Assembly (NCBI GenBank): GCA_038087015.1
Contig: JASBNA010000032.1
Coordinates: forward strand, 248,001-312,000
Source: Cerrena zonata
Taxonomy: Eukaryota > Basidiomycota > Agaricomycetes > Polyporales > Cerrenaceae
DNA length: 64,000 nucleotides
Direction: 5' to 3'
Part shown: positions 20,717 to 32,484 of the stretch, piece by piece
How the letters are laid out: each line of letters opens with the position of its first letter
Position numbering within the stretch: the first letter of the stretch is position 1
Notes under the pieces: generated by a model
Seen by the model: the letters and a program-made list of their open reading frames with translations, nothing else
What the model was told of the DNA's origin: nothing
Database searches by the model: none
Program-made: the position numbers and the translations under genes

Positions 20717-23145
20717 TTACTTGCGGGTAGCTTGGTCGACCTCACGCCAACTCCTGAGAAGAGTCTTGCGAATGTGGTGGACAGATTCTTCCTGGTGGTG
20801 ATATGGATGTTCTAAATCGTCTATCATCTCCTTGGCGCTGCGCCTGTCTGCAGGAGCGAAAGGTTGATTCCATTCAGTGAAGATAAAGTCGTTGGGATCC
20901 GGTGCAGTGTGCTAATTCCGACAAATCATAAGGAGGTGAGATAATTTATTGGTGGGGTAAATTGACGTACAGCAGTGATGAGATGCAATTCGCGCTGGAT
21001 GGCAAGGCAGAAACTATCGAGGTCTAGAGTAAGAGAAATATGATTAGTCCAGATTTCATGACACATAAGAATGGAGACTTACCCAAATCATTCATGTCGT
21101 AATTGAAGGGATCCTCACTAGAGTCAAAAACCAAAGGACCTCAGTACCCAGAGACCAACATCAATAATCGCGTATCCTTACATTTCCTGACCAATTTCCA
21201 AGAAACCCAGAAGCAAGAATGAGGCGAACGCGGTTGCACTGTTGATCATGAGATATCGTGTGAGTCAATCGGGTTGCCAACATTACGTCTCTGTAGCACT
21301 CACGGGATTGTCAACCATCCGAACGCCGTGTAGATTTGGAACTGTCACGGAAAGAATAAGACCTGGAGACGACAATCTGTTTCGTAAGAAAGGACATACC
21401 GGCAAGAAGAATAGGTAAAGCCTGAGATATATACGTCAGAAACATCGATTTGCTCCATAGACGAGTGGTGCTTACCATAGAGACATCCGCAAGTGAGCCT
21501 GGTACGCGAATGGCAGAGGAGTGGTCTTGATTCTTTCCAAGTTTGTCAAGATATCCTGTAGACCAGAAATAGCGTTGACCATCGAAGTTGCAGAAGCCGG
21601 TTGGAGGAGACCTCTCCTCATGAGAGAAGCGAAGTAAGAGGATAAGAACAGTGTGATCTCGACAGGAATGTTAGAGTCAGTCATGCTGGGACGAATCTTT
21701 CTGCCACTGAACGACCTGTGACCTCCCTCCTCTTCATCATGAGTGAGCTTATTGAAGCGTTTCTTGACAAACTTGACAATGGGCTTGAAGATACGGAGGA
21801 AGGGGATATAATCGTAAAGGTTAGTAGTCGGTGGGTTCCTTGCAGGTCGAAGAGGTTGTTCGCTAGGAAGGTCGGGCAAAGCGCTCTCAGGATCGAAACG
21901 CTTCTTGCCGTCCTTGCGCAAGGAACTATACCACTTCTCATTCTGTGTTTCACCGAAATCGCCTTCCTTCTCTTGAGCGCCAGGGTCAGAAGCAGCTCGA
22001 TTAAGAGTAGGTACGCGAGAACGACCCAAAGTCTGGCTCTGAATGGACTGGTGCCTTTTGATATCCAGTCCAGAAGCACCCCACATGGGAAGGACCTCGT
22101 CTTCGGCGCATTTATGAGGTTGACTGAAACGCGGCAAAAACGAGATAAGGGGGTAGAGATCTGCGTAGTAGACACCACCCTCGCCACGAAGGGAATGCTA
22201 TCATAAGGTCAATCTTTGACACAGAACAGACAGGTGGCTGAAACAAACCTTGACTGCAACCGAGAATGCTTGAATCTATCATATCTTGTCAGTCAAAGAA
22301 ATACTTGATTCTAACAGAAGCTGTACCAAGTTAATCATACTCCTCTTCTCAATCATAATCTTGAGCAGGGGTTTCGGTTCCCCTGTTACCTTGTCAACTT
22401 GTTGGAAGGGGACGTGAATCCAAATCTTAATAAAGCGCCCATAAGTATTACAGTTTGACGGAATCGTGACGGGCACTGACAACTTGGGCGACATTGCGTG
22501 AAGCAATGGTTATGTTGGTCCATAGCTTTCTACCGTCGTTGAACCTATAACGAGAACTAGTGAGCCTTTTCGTCGTCGCATTTGAGTAGTATCGACGTAC
22601 CGTTCATACGCCGTGGATGTTCTGAATGAAATGACCAAACCGAGCACCGTACCAAGCACGGTAAGCATTTGATTCGAAATAGCGAGGGAAGTGTCGGTCA
22701 GTTTCGACACGGCAGCCACCACTGGGGTTGGTCGTCAATATGACATGCGGGTAATTTATGGTCGTGCGAGCAGACTCACTGGTGCCAACCAAGGTAAAGA
22801 AGATAACCTCAGGCCAAATGTCATTAATGACGGTCGCCTGGAACTTTTTGACACTCCATAGCCCTCCGGCGAAGACAGGATTGGTGGAGACCATCCTGAG
22901 GGAAAGAGAACAAGTCTACGTGTAAGAACGGGAGCAAACCCTTGAAAAGAAAGACAAAGGAACGAGGAGAGAAAGGAAACGAGCAGCAAACCCCAGAGAT
23001 CCCGACAGGATGGCTGAAGAGTGAATGCAAGGAGGGGAGATGCAACTGACCCGATCTTTTTATAAACGGGTACTGTTCCTTGACGGTCACTACGGGACTG
23101 CTGGTGTAAGCCGGACTCAACCTCAGCCACACCTGGCATGATCAT
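20717..23145 (-). CDS. Bestrophin-family (RFP-TM) anion channel
   Basis: Thirteen short exons on the minus strand (first 23145-23051, second 22895-22780, third 22721-22601, fourth 22544-22481, fifth 22425-22327, long exon 22197-21476, last exon ending at the stop 20719-20717) join without any frame error. Diagnostic bestrophin segments are DTSLAISNQMLTVLGTVLGL, SFRTSTAYERFNDGRKLWTN, IEKRSMINLIQAFSVAVK, GGVYYADLYPLISFLPRF and, near the end, LTIPATAFASFLLLGFLEIG and DPFNYDMNDLDLDSFC. The family forms pentameric, usually chloride-selective channels in membranes. Between the conserved halves sits a hydrophilic insert with YDYIPFLRIFKP, typical of fungal members. The start at 23145 (MIMPGVAEVE) is the first ATG in phase with exon 2. 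Confidence 0.93.
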
Positions 23146-23903
23146 CGTGGACCGTGGTTGCAGTGACGGGGTGAAAAAAGCAGCGCTCGACCGAAATTCT
23201 GTCTCAGAGTTGCCGAATCTGATCTTCCCACAAAGCTTTACCGTCTTGGCAGTTCACCCGCCTAGACCTCTTCAACGCCAGTCTTTGCTCTCTGCGAGCC
23301 GTCGCCTCTGCCTTGCGATGTCCGGAGGGACACAAACTCCCTCATTTCAGGTTTTCAATAACGGAAATGAAAGGGGACATTCCCCCGTGAACGACAAACA
23401 GTCCCTCGTTCTCCCTCACTCTCCCCTCGGCGCGCAATAGTATTGGATCAACTGGGGGTGCCGTCTAAAGCCGCTTGTAAATGCGATCCGAACCGAGTCT
23501 TATACAATAATTATGAAAGGCTGTTGTTAAGACCAGCTCCTTCCCTTTTGTGAAGAACATTCCTTGATGGGGTAATTTCAAACGACTGATCAAAGATGAA
23601 ACAGTGATACAAAATTGGCAGTCTCTTGTTCCTAACAAACAGAGACTGGTGATCGCTTGAATGACGCAGTGCTTTATTCCATCCATCCTTCTCACTTACT
23701 TTCTTGGACTTACAACTCAAGCTCAAGCATGGAAGCACCCCGAAAATATACTGGACTCGATCAGGACACGTTCTGTCGATCGAGAATGAAATCGATCAGG
23801 TCACCGATTCAGGAGCACATCGCGTGTATTCGGCACCGTATTCATTTCCTTGCAGGGCCCTCACGAAAAACATGCAAAGTACTTGACAGTTATCAACTAT
23901 CCC
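23146..23903. other. Intergenic: bestrophin promoter and GST 3' flank
   Basis: No supported gene. The half next to 23146 is the upstream region of the bestrophin gene and includes a C/A-rich stretch at about 23220-23440. The other half is the 3' flank of the glutathione S-transferase gene. Confidence 0.4.
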
Positions 23904-25247
23904 CTAAGGCAAGGCCTTTCCAGCGTTGATAGCGTTGGCTACCTGACTCGTGTTCGGGCGGTTGTAAGCGTAACTGAAAGGAGAAAATATCCCGTCAGAA
24001 CAAATGCCAGGTTGGTCTAGGTTCGCTCGTACCGCTCGTAGCTGTCAAGATACAATCCTTCTGTGCTGCACGTCGCCTTAATCGCCGGGTAGTTCACCAA
24101 TTTCTCCATATAAGCACGGAAATGGCTCCCTTCCGGAAGACTAAACCCACGATAATGGATCAAAACATTAGTTGCACGAAAGAGCCCTGAAGGCCAACGG
24201 TTAGGATGCATCGCCCATAATCGTTGGCTAATTCTTACACGGTGCTGCCATAACATCGGCCAAGCCTAATTCCCCACCTTCCCTCCACAAACCCGTGGGG
24301 CAATCAGTTTCCGCTTCGTATCGTTCAAACAGCTTCACTAGGCCTTCGATCACATCGACGAACTCTTTCGCTCCTTGGATCTGCTTCTCTGTTATGAAGG
24401 TTAACTCACTGCACCTCCGTTCACACCCATGCGTCCGAATACTTGCCTTCTTCTTGCGCCTGCAAATAACGGTAAAATGCGGGAACTAATGCACGATTTA
24501 CGTGATCAACCTGCAAGCGGACAAGTGCACGGGCATCTACAATCCGAAACGGATCAGTTCTAATAGCTCATGGCGGGTCGGGAGGAAATGAACTGACATG
24601 GGTCCGAAATCGGTGGTAGGAGCGTCCGTTTCGTTGTCGAGGATGCAAGGCTGTGGAGAACGACATTTTGAAAAAGCAATAAATCAACAAAACGTAGATC
24701 AGCACTCAAATTCGCCTTTATGATCCATGCGGTAGGAGAGCATATGAAAGTACTCCGAGTATACCGGATGTCTCACTTACTCTTCCAGATATTCAAGGAT
24801 CACCGTGCTCTCGTTTAAGCCTCGAGGTGGGGTGAATGTGTTCAGCTTTAGAGCTGGGACCAATCCTTTGGGTGAGACCTCGATAAGTTCTGCTGGTTTC
24901 TTGTATGGGTCGACCTCGTCTGTAATGTAATATAAACATAAGTTTTGTATTAGTCTTTTCGGTGGAGAGGACGTTTTATGAATCCCTCACAGTACTATAC
25001 CAATATCACATACATATTCACAAATATGAGATGTTCGATCGTAAGGCTATGTATGAACAGTATGGCTCACGTAGTAATCGATACCGAGGTACTCCAATGC
25101 GATCCAAACCCTCTGTACGAAGGGGCAAAAACAACTTCCGAATAAAGTGATATCTGAAGGTTTATTATGCTTGTTTGCAGTGATCAGTGCCTCGCCCGTG
25201 CATTGTAAATGGTATGATCGGCCTGTGTCTTGCTTCGTAGTAGACAT
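23904..25247 (-). CDS. Glutathione S-transferase, omega-like (two apparent indels)
   Basis: Minus-strand exons 25247-25071, 24919-24781, 24650-24598, 24536-24443, 24388-24239, 24188-24033 and 23973-23904 give a complete cytosolic GST. The thioredoxin-fold N-terminus contains CFCPFVQRVWIALEYLGIDYY with the CPF active-site motif of omega-type enzymes, then DEVDPYKKPAEL, GLVPALKLN and NESTVILEYLE, which bind glutathione. The helical C-terminus includes ALVRLQVDHVNRALVPAFYR, GELGLADVMAAPWLFRATNV and GSHFRAYMEKLVNYPAIKAT. The protein conjugates or reduces with glutathione. Phases disagree by one base at two junctions: exon 1/2 would join as Y-Y-D if the donor had one more G, and exon 4/5 would join with one A fewer. 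Either the assembly has two indels or the gene is decaying; the protein otherwise looks conserved. Confidence 0.85.
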
Positions 25248-25526
25248 AATGATAGTAATAGCTAAGGATGTGTAGCTCACTTCGAAAGCAGGTTACATAG
25301 AAGGAGGGTATGGCGTCATCGGTTCCATATACTGCTATACCCTGTTCACACAGTCCAAATGTAAAAAGGAACAATTTAAGATCGATTTGCATTATTGCTG
25401 TAAAGTAGTACAAATTCGGGAGACCGGTTCAGTTTCGTCCAATATACATTCTTCTCTCTTAGCCAATAGTAATCACAGTCACGAACAAAAACAATCATAG
25501 AATAGCGGATATGACCCAAGAATACC

Positions 25527-27924
25527 TCAGTTACCAAGGCTCATCAAACTGCCGACGAAGGTCATGATCTAAAAATATAATCTCAGAATACATCCGCAAA
25601 GATATGAACACAGAAATTGCAAACTCACCAGACGCGGTCTGACATCAACAATATCTTCAGGAACAAGGAAGATCAGAGCGTTCAATTTACGAGCGATAGA
25701 GATGGCCAATTTCGCTGCAATCCACATCGTCAGCATTAATAACAATCGTACAGATGATATCACAGATCTCACCATTCTGACGCTTCTGCTCGTAATCACC
25801 ACTGTCTGCCACGTTGTTGACCAGAACAGGGTCGACGACACCAGGTCTAAGACCTTCGAGCAAGTCGAGGAGGAAGATACCTGTTGTAAGAGAAGAATCC
25901 TTGAAGGATCGGATCAGCCTGGCAGTTGGTTTCGCCTTCTGAGCCGTCGAGTTCGCCCACTTGAGAATCTCCGTATCACTGATAGGTCGACCCTTTGATA
26001 TTGAACTTAGCGTCTTGGTGATGTTCAATCTAAATGAGATGTGATGTCATCAGAGAAACGGTAAAGGAAGGTTATAGAAGTTTACTCGGAAATGAGGAGA
26101 ATGGAACTTACCGCATCAGCTGCCAAACGAGACCGAGGACAAGAGTCTTGGAACCATCGACGATATCCGCACCCTGGATTCCGACCATGTGCATACCATT
26201 CTGCTTCGCAAGGTCAACGGCATAATTGCAGTTCTCGACTTGCTTGAATCGTGAGAGTTTTGATTGGTTGGGTGTTACACCGATGTCTTCCTCTTCTTCT
26301 CCGTTTTCTGTCTCAACCGCATACGAAGGCTGAGCACCCTCCTTAGGCTTGCTAACCCGACGCCAGATGACACTTCCAGGAGAGACTTTGTCGAAGGCTT
26401 GCAAGATGATAAGACCGTCTTTAAGGTTCTCGAACAAGTTGAAGACACCAGGCTCGACACCAAGGGAGTTCAGCCAAAGCATGAAGACACGGGCTTCACG
26501 TTCACCCTCTGCATCGAAGTCTTCAACAACACCATAGTCCTTAGCCTCCTGCTCATCGAGAGGTTCCAGGCCGGGATAGTTGTTGAACAAGTTGGCGACG
26601 AAGGCAAGGTTAAGACGTGGGTTACCGGCTACAAGGGATGCTGGCGTGAGGTATTTCCGGCAACCGATGTTAGCGGCGTTTTGGAGGACCTAATGAAAGT
26701 GGCGTTAACAAGGGGTGATCGGGAGGAGGTTAAAAGGTCAATCTCACTTCTTCTGCCCGTTGTTTGAGGTCCTTGGTCTGCAGAGGAGCTCGCGAACATT
26801 CGTTCGGCTTGAGCTGGTTTAGGAGGACAGTGTAGTTTTCACCGTCTTGAACATCTCGACTGAAGTTGTTTACCCTGTGCACAGAAGTGTGAGGGAAGGT
26901 TGAAAAGACTTTGTCTCAAAAGCTTTACCTTCGTTTCCATCCCGCTGCTTTCAGGTGGTAGTTAAACCATCGAAGAAGGATTTGGTCAGGCGTCAGCCGG
27001 AGCAAGTCGTCAATTGTCTCGTCCTCCTCGCACAGTCGATACAGTTCTGGGTGAATCTTGATATCGATTTGACTCAAAAGACCTCTTCGGATAATTTGCC
27101 AGATAAGTCCAAGGATAAGATGTTCACGTCCCTCAGCAAGATCAGCCGAGCCAATGTTAACAACAGAACAACCAATAGCCTTCGCAGATGTAATGACGAT
27201 GTTGTTGTTCTCGGTCATCTGGAAAGCATTGAGGGGTTTCTTCCCTGTTGGCTTATTCAATACACGAGGATCGATGGTTTCTGGTACCGAGTCGTTGATC
27301 AGTCCACAAAGAATAAGACCATCCCGGACTTCGTCGAACAGTTGCATAGTATCTGTGGGGATGGGGATTCGTCCCCCTACAATGGGATCCGCTTCAAGGA
27401 CCTAAAGCAGTTTTAGAGACGGACTTGTTGTGAATGATCCACACGTACGGCGTTGATGTGGTTCGTAAACTCGGCCAATTCATCTTGGTTGATAGTATGG
27501 CTGACGGTAGCACTGGTACCATGCACTGTCACCTTTCCAGCTCTTGTTGGAAGGACGGAGGAAGCGGGTTGTTGTCGTAGTTTGACATTAAGCTATTCCG
27601 TTCATGAGCAACCATCGAGGAGTACGCATATAACCACACACCTCCACCCAATCTTCCAGCTCCACTTTGCCACTGGCATCTACACTGACTTGCTTCAATG
27701 TTTCTCGGGCCTTATCGTAGGACTCTCCAGTGGCCTGAAGGACTTGTAATATATGGGCTTTGTCTACCCGGCCAGGAGTGTCTGTATTGATCGCACTGTA
27801 ATCGAATTAGTACGCGAGTAGGTAAACAATCCGTTGCCGAGGCGTACTTGAATCGGCTAATGAGATCAAACATGTCATCTTGTGTGACTTCTGGGTATTT
27901 CTTTCGTAGACGAAGGGCTTCCAT
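25527..27924 (-). CDS. SAC6: Fimbrin/plastin, actin-bundling protein
   Basis: About nine minus-strand exons from ATG 27924 to stop 25529-25527 join in phase. The N-terminus (KKYPEVTQDDMFDLISRF, then AINTDTPGRVDKAHILQVLQ) is the EF-hand-like headpiece. Four calponin-homology domains follow, recognisable from FDEVRDGLILCGLINDSVPE, GSADLAEGREHLILGLIWQI, LLRWFNYHLKAAGWKR, FVANLFNNYPGLEPL, VFMLWLNSLGVEP, FENLKDGLIILQAFDKVSPG and GSKTLVLGLVWQLMR. The C-terminus is MTFVGSLMSLGN. Domain order and content match fungal Sac6/Fim1, which bundles actin filaments in patches and cables and supports endocytosis. The gene is intact. It lies downstream of the amidase on the same strand, with about 360 bp between them. 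Confidence 0.95.
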
Positions 27925-28285
27925 GTTGTGTTGCTTTGGGGGACGTAGGGGATGTTGTGGTGAGGGAGTATCAGATTGTAACACTTTATAGTGACGTCGC
28001 TCAGGCTCTTAGCATTTAACGCCCATCTTACTTTCTCCGGCTTACAACCTTGTTTACAGCCTTCAACAGTCACTGCGTATTGCTGCGGCAGGTCAACTGC
28101 GGTCATTATTCCAGCCAAATGAAATATCACCATTGGGTATAAGACTCTATGATACACTATGGCAACTCGCATCCTCTCTTGTCGCAGTCCTCCGCGGTTC
28201 AAAATCTTTGCCAAGGTCTTATTGACTCGGAATACGCCCGCGTTTGACACTGACTGTTTCGGGAAGGTGAGGGTAAAGGGTTTCA
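27925..28285. other. Intergenic: fimbrin promoter region
   Basis: About 360 bp between the amidase stop and the fimbrin start. No gene and no clear TATA box. It should hold both the amidase 3' UTR and the fimbrin promoter. Confidence 0.4.
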
Positions 28286-30377
28286 TTACAAAGTTTCCAA
28301 CAATTTATAGTCCTTGTCTTCTTTCTTCAGAGCCTGTTCTATCAGCTTCATCGCCTCTAAAACGTGCTCCTCTTGCAGACGTCGCCCAACGACTTGGACG
28401 CCCACAGGGAGCCCATGCATAGCATCGGAATCATATAATGCGTAGGTTGACGCTTCGACAGCATTATTAGGCTTGAAATTAGCGGGAAGTTTGTCCAAGT
28501 TCTTGTCAACATGGGTGACTGGTATAACACCTGCCGAGTAATCAAGCTACAATGCCCAAGTGATCAGGAAGTATACACAGCAAACCAAGGAGACTTCGCT
28601 TACCAAGTTAAACAGCAGTGTATACCCACAAGATTTGAATCCATGCTTCATTCCGCCGTGAGGTACCGCAGGAATAGCATTCGGAACAGTTAGGACGAAG
28701 TCCAGACCTTCTTCGTTCCACATGTCGAACCATTTCGACCTGTACCCTTCCCGCTTGGCAATGAGATCATAGTATTCCTCTGCTGTCTTCTCATAGCAAG
28801 TTTCGACCAGATCGGCATACAACGAATCTCTCTGGATGTATCGGATGTACCAAGTGTACAGCTTCCTCAAGACCGTAGGTAGGCGGAGCATTCGGTGGGC
28901 CTGCAGTGCACCTGGGTCATTGGTCTCGCCAGTTCTCATTGGACGTTCAGCGATCTTCACTGTGGAGTACGTGCATTAACACGTGTATACGAAACTGGAA
29001 GAAATGTATCAACTTACGGCCATCTGCAAATAGAAGCCCAGAGCCGATCTTCAGAGCCTCAAATGGGCTAGGAGGATCTCTAAACACGTGTAAGTATCTT
29101 TCGAGCTTGTTCACAAAGATAAATGCATCCTCACAAAATAACAGTTTCATGCCCTTCATTCCGTAGAGCTTGCACGACATCCGAAAGGGCTCGACGACAA
29201 GCAGGAGAAGGTGCAACAACACCTAATAGCAAGTTAGACGACAAGGTCGTAAGGATGATCTTATCTAAAACTCGTACCGTCGGACCACATGATGCCGAAC
29301 TTCAGCTTCTTACCAGAAAGGTCGATCTCCCTCCATGGAAGAGGGATACACTGTCCGACACCGGAAGAAGTTCACTTCGGGTTTCACGACGACATGGACT
29401 AGACCCACCGAAAAATCATATTCCCAAGGCTTCATGCTCATAAGAGCGCGCCAGAACGTCTCCAAATCCTCGAGTGTCCTCGTCATGGGCGAATACACTG
29501 CGGGAACGCCAATTTGACCTGCAATACTTGTCGGATTGCCTGACTTCAGGAATCTATGCATTGACGACTTGATAGTGTAAATCCCGGAATAATGTCTAGA
29601 AATCGGTAATACAACTTTAGTAAGAGAATGCCACTTTATTTTGATCGTGTGAGCACAGGGACATACGCAGGAGCTCGTACAGAACCAGCGACATCGGTGC
29701 CAATACCAATGCGAGATCCGCCATAGGCAAGTAAGGCAGCTTCACCCCCCGTAGACCCTCCGGGCGCGAAACCTTTACCGTGAGGGTTAGTCGAACGACC
29801 AAAAACGTCGTTGAAAGATTCGAAGGAAAGCAACGTAATGGGTACGTTGGTCTTGACAAACGGCACGGCGCCAGCGTCCTTGAGCAGACGCACAAGAGGT
29901 GAGTCTTTCTGGATGGGTTTGAATGCCCAAGCAGAGTATCCGATACAAGCATCGAATCCTGCTACGCCAGTGGTATCTTTCATACTAACAGGCATCCCCG
30001 CCAATGGACCATCCTTGTTACATCCTTTGGCCCAGTCAATGGCATTGGATATCATAATCTCCGTGAGGCAGTTAGTAGCTTCATGTGCTTTCAAGGCTTT
30101 CTTCCCATACGCGGTGAGGATCTCCACTGGGTTCAGTGTACCAGCTTTGACATCAGCTACTGTCTCCGCTACGGAACGACGTAAGATAGCTGTGTCAGAG
30201 GGAGTCAAAAGCGCATGAAATTCGGCAGGAAGGCTCTTGATACGGTCATCTCGTTCTTGCTGCTTCGCGATACTGCAAGATAAGGCAACGAAATAACGTA
30301 TTGGACCAGTCGCGTTCACTTTAGATGAAATGTATGACCTACCAAGTTCGACGATGAGCGAAATAATCAAATACCAT
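28286..30377 (-). CDS. Amidase-signature hydrolase (general amidase / fatty-acid-amide-hydrolase-like)
   Basis: Eight minus-strand exons run from ATG 30377 (MVFDYFAHRRT) to the stop at 28286. The amidase signature triad is visible: Lys in PVSMKDTTGV, and the two serines in GGSTGGEAALLAYGGS and GIGTDVAGSVRAPA. Further family blocks are FVKTNVPITLLSFESFNDVF, GQIGVPAVYSPMTRTLEDLE, LPWREIDLSGKKLKFGIMW, DFVLTVPNAIPAVPHGGMK, TYALYDSDAMHGLPVGVQVV and QEEHVLEAMKLIEQALK. Length, about 560 aa, fits fungal acetamidase/amidase enzymes, which release ammonia from carboxylic acid amides using the Ser-Ser-Lys triad. The substrate is unknown; nitrogen scavenging or fatty-amide turnover are possibilities. All phases agree. 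Confidence 0.92.
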
Positions 30378-31006
30378 AGCGGCCGAGGTGGTGGTTCAGC
30401 TTATCGTGCTGCCTGTGAACATGGATAGTCAACCTGCTAGTGCGAAGACAGAAGCATAACTATTTCTGATACTCCGTGACCTGTTTGCCGAGTGGTCGGA
30501 GTGATTATACCTCATGCTCATCTGTAAAGACACAGGAACTGTACGTCACACGGATGGATAAAAACCGGTATTCTTCTTGTGGACGGGGTTCTTTTAATAG
30601 AGACGGAGTCCGTTTCGTGAGATCAATGCGATCGTTTATACAGTTTGCAAGAAGCGCTGTTCGGTGTAGTTACAGGCTTATAAGGTGTCTGACTGTATTG
30701 GCAAATGGCGGAGTAAAGTTGCATCCCCGCGGGATAAAGGAATGGAGTAAAAGTAGTGGTATAGCCTGTATTGATAACAACGATACGCACATAAGTAAAT
30801 ATACGATACGAAAAATTATGTTAGAAATACAGCAAAGTACGTGTGGTGAAAATGAAAATGAGGATGGGTGAATGGGTGAAAGTACAGCATATCGCTTGCG
30901 ATATTCCTGGGAATGGCTCAACATGACCAATTTTGAAAGAAGTAAGAAGGAACAGGGAACAACTTGCAATGAGAACAAGAATTTTGAAGAAAGAACAATG
31001 GCTGCT
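30378..31006. other. Intergenic: amidase promoter and 3' flank of the proline-rich gene
   Basis: No supported gene. The segment 30680-31000 is A/T-rich on the plus strand, as expected for the 3' flank of the next minus-strand gene. No TATA box is obvious near 30377. Confidence 0.4.
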
Positions 31007-32428
31007 CTAGCCCTTGAATTTCGGCGTAATCCTCCCAGAAACCTTCATCGTCCTCAGCGTCGAAATAACCTCGTTCACATCTTTCTCCTGCCAAACCCCA
31101 CCCACATGAGTATGTGCGATAACATGGGGACCGTCGATATCCTTCCCACCAAATCTAACACTGGGCGGTGGATCAATACGATCTGTTACGGTATGCATGG
31201 ATGGTGCTGAGTAATCTGAATGAGTAGGAGAGGAAGTGCGCCCGAGTGTCCTGTTCACCGACTCAGTCGATGTAACTTGCGCAGCCTCAGATGGAAACTC
31301 CGTAGATGTAGGAGATGTGACGAAGCCTGATATGCTATGTCGACGTCGGAATCGTTTCCATACCGGCATCTTTGGCAGTGCTTTTGAAGGACTGGAAGAT
31401 GGCGTGGAGGGCGATGCCGATGTTGATGAAGTCACAAGTCGTTTAGGTTTCGATTTCGGTTGTTTGGGTTTAGATGAGAATAGACCAGATGTTAGGATAG
31501 GGTATACTCGAAGATGTCCCATCATTTCGATCGGGGGAGGGGCAGGCGGTGAAACTCTGCGCCTGACACTTGTTACAGAAGGTGAGGACGCATGTCCACG
31601 AGAGTTGGATGACGAAGGGAACGACGGGTTGTTATTAGGGTTTGACATCGTCTCCAATGAGGTCAGACGGCTCGATGATCCTGCAGCGATGTAAGATGAT
31701 GCACGATCGGTGAAACAAATGGGGGAAGGAGGCCGTGTAGATGGTTCAGGGTGGTCGTCCACCATTTCAATGCCTATTTCTGAGCCGTGGGTGGAATTAG
31801 AGAGCCACGAGAGGGCCGAGGAAGGGCGAATTGGATTTTCAAAGAAGCCTTCTTTTCGGGGAGGGAGCGGAGGCAAAGGTGGCAGCGAAGGTGTCTCTAC
31901 CCAGTTTCTGGCGGAACAAACGGTCACCATAAATCGAGGATCTGGGTACTCTTCGCAGTCGGAAGAAGGGCAGCTTCGTGACAAGCCCAAGCTTGCGATG
32001 CTTTCTTTTGTGGACCTGGGCATTGGGTATTGATGCAATTCATACCAGGAGTCCTCACTAGATGGACACTGCATTGGGGAAGTGGCCTGTGACCAGCTTC
32101 TATGATGACTGTTGTGATCGTGCCATTCATCAATCGTGGGTGTGGCGGGGACCAAGTGAATGTGGCTGTTGTGGGAAGGTCGTTCCGAAAATTCACCTTG
32201 GATAAGGTTTGTCGGTTGGATTGAGCTGTCGTACGTTCCATGAGGGAAATTATTCCTTGAAACAGGGTGGTCGTGATCCCTAACGAACAGGTCTTTGATG
32301 ACGTTTGTGATACCACCTCGCCGTTTTGTTGGTGTGGGTGCGACTAAAAGAGGTAAATCGACATCCAGAGGCGGATTGTGAGTTGGGTTGATGTCTGGAA
32401 AGGATGAGACTGAGAGAGGGCAGGACAT
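31007..32428 (-). CDS. Conserved-looking Ser/Pro-rich protein of unknown function, 473 aa
   Basis: Single-exon gene. The frame is open to 32551, but the first ATG is 32428 (MSCPLSVSSFPD), and a TATA-like TATATAATA on the minus strand about 45-55 bases upstream supports that start. The N-terminus has KRRGGITNVIKDLFVRDHD. The middle is Ser/Pro-rich with a poly-Pro SLPPLPPLPPRKEGF and VRRRVSPPAPPPIEMMGHL. A basic patch KPKQPKSKPKRLV follows. The C-terminal 60 residues look more ordered (SVRFGGKDIDGPHVIAHTHV, then WQEKDVNEVISTLRTMKVSG). I do not recognise the family. The poly-Pro segments suggest SH3- or profilin-type partners, which is inference only. Confidence 0.65.
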   Translation of the reverse strand: MSCPLSVSSFPDINPTHNPPLDVDLPLLVAPTPTKRRGGITNVIKDLFVRDHDHPVSRNNFPHGTYDSSIQPTNLIQGEFSERPSHNSHIHLVPATPTIDEWHDHNSHHRSWSQATSPMQCPSSEDSWYELHQYPMPRSTKESIASLGLSRSCPSSDCEEYPDPRFMVTVCSARNWVETPSLPPLPPLPPRKEGFFENPIRPSSALSWLSNSTHGSEIGIEMVDDHPEPSTRPPSPICFTDRASSYIAAGSSSRLTSLETMSNPNNNPSFPSSSNSRGHASSPSVTSVRRRVSPPAPPPIEMMGHLRVYPILTSGLFSSKPKQPKSKPKRLVTSSTSASPSTPSSSPSKALPKMPVWKRFRRRHSISGFVTSPTSTEFPSEAAQVTSTESVNRTLGRTSSPTHSDYSAPSMHTVTDRIDPPPSVRFGGKDIDGPHVIAHTHVGGVWQEKDVNEVISTLRTMKVSGRITPKFKG

Positions 32429-32470
32429 TTGCAACACGTAAAAGGGATGTGAAATAGCTTCGGAGAGAAG

Positions 32471-32484
32471 AGGGTATATAATAA
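32471..32484 (-). promoter_or_regulatory. TATA-like element upstream of the proline-rich gene
   Basis: On the minus strand the sequence reads TTTTATTATATACCC, with the core about 50 bases upstream of the ATG at 32428. This also argues against starting translation further upstream in the same frame. Confidence 0.4.
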
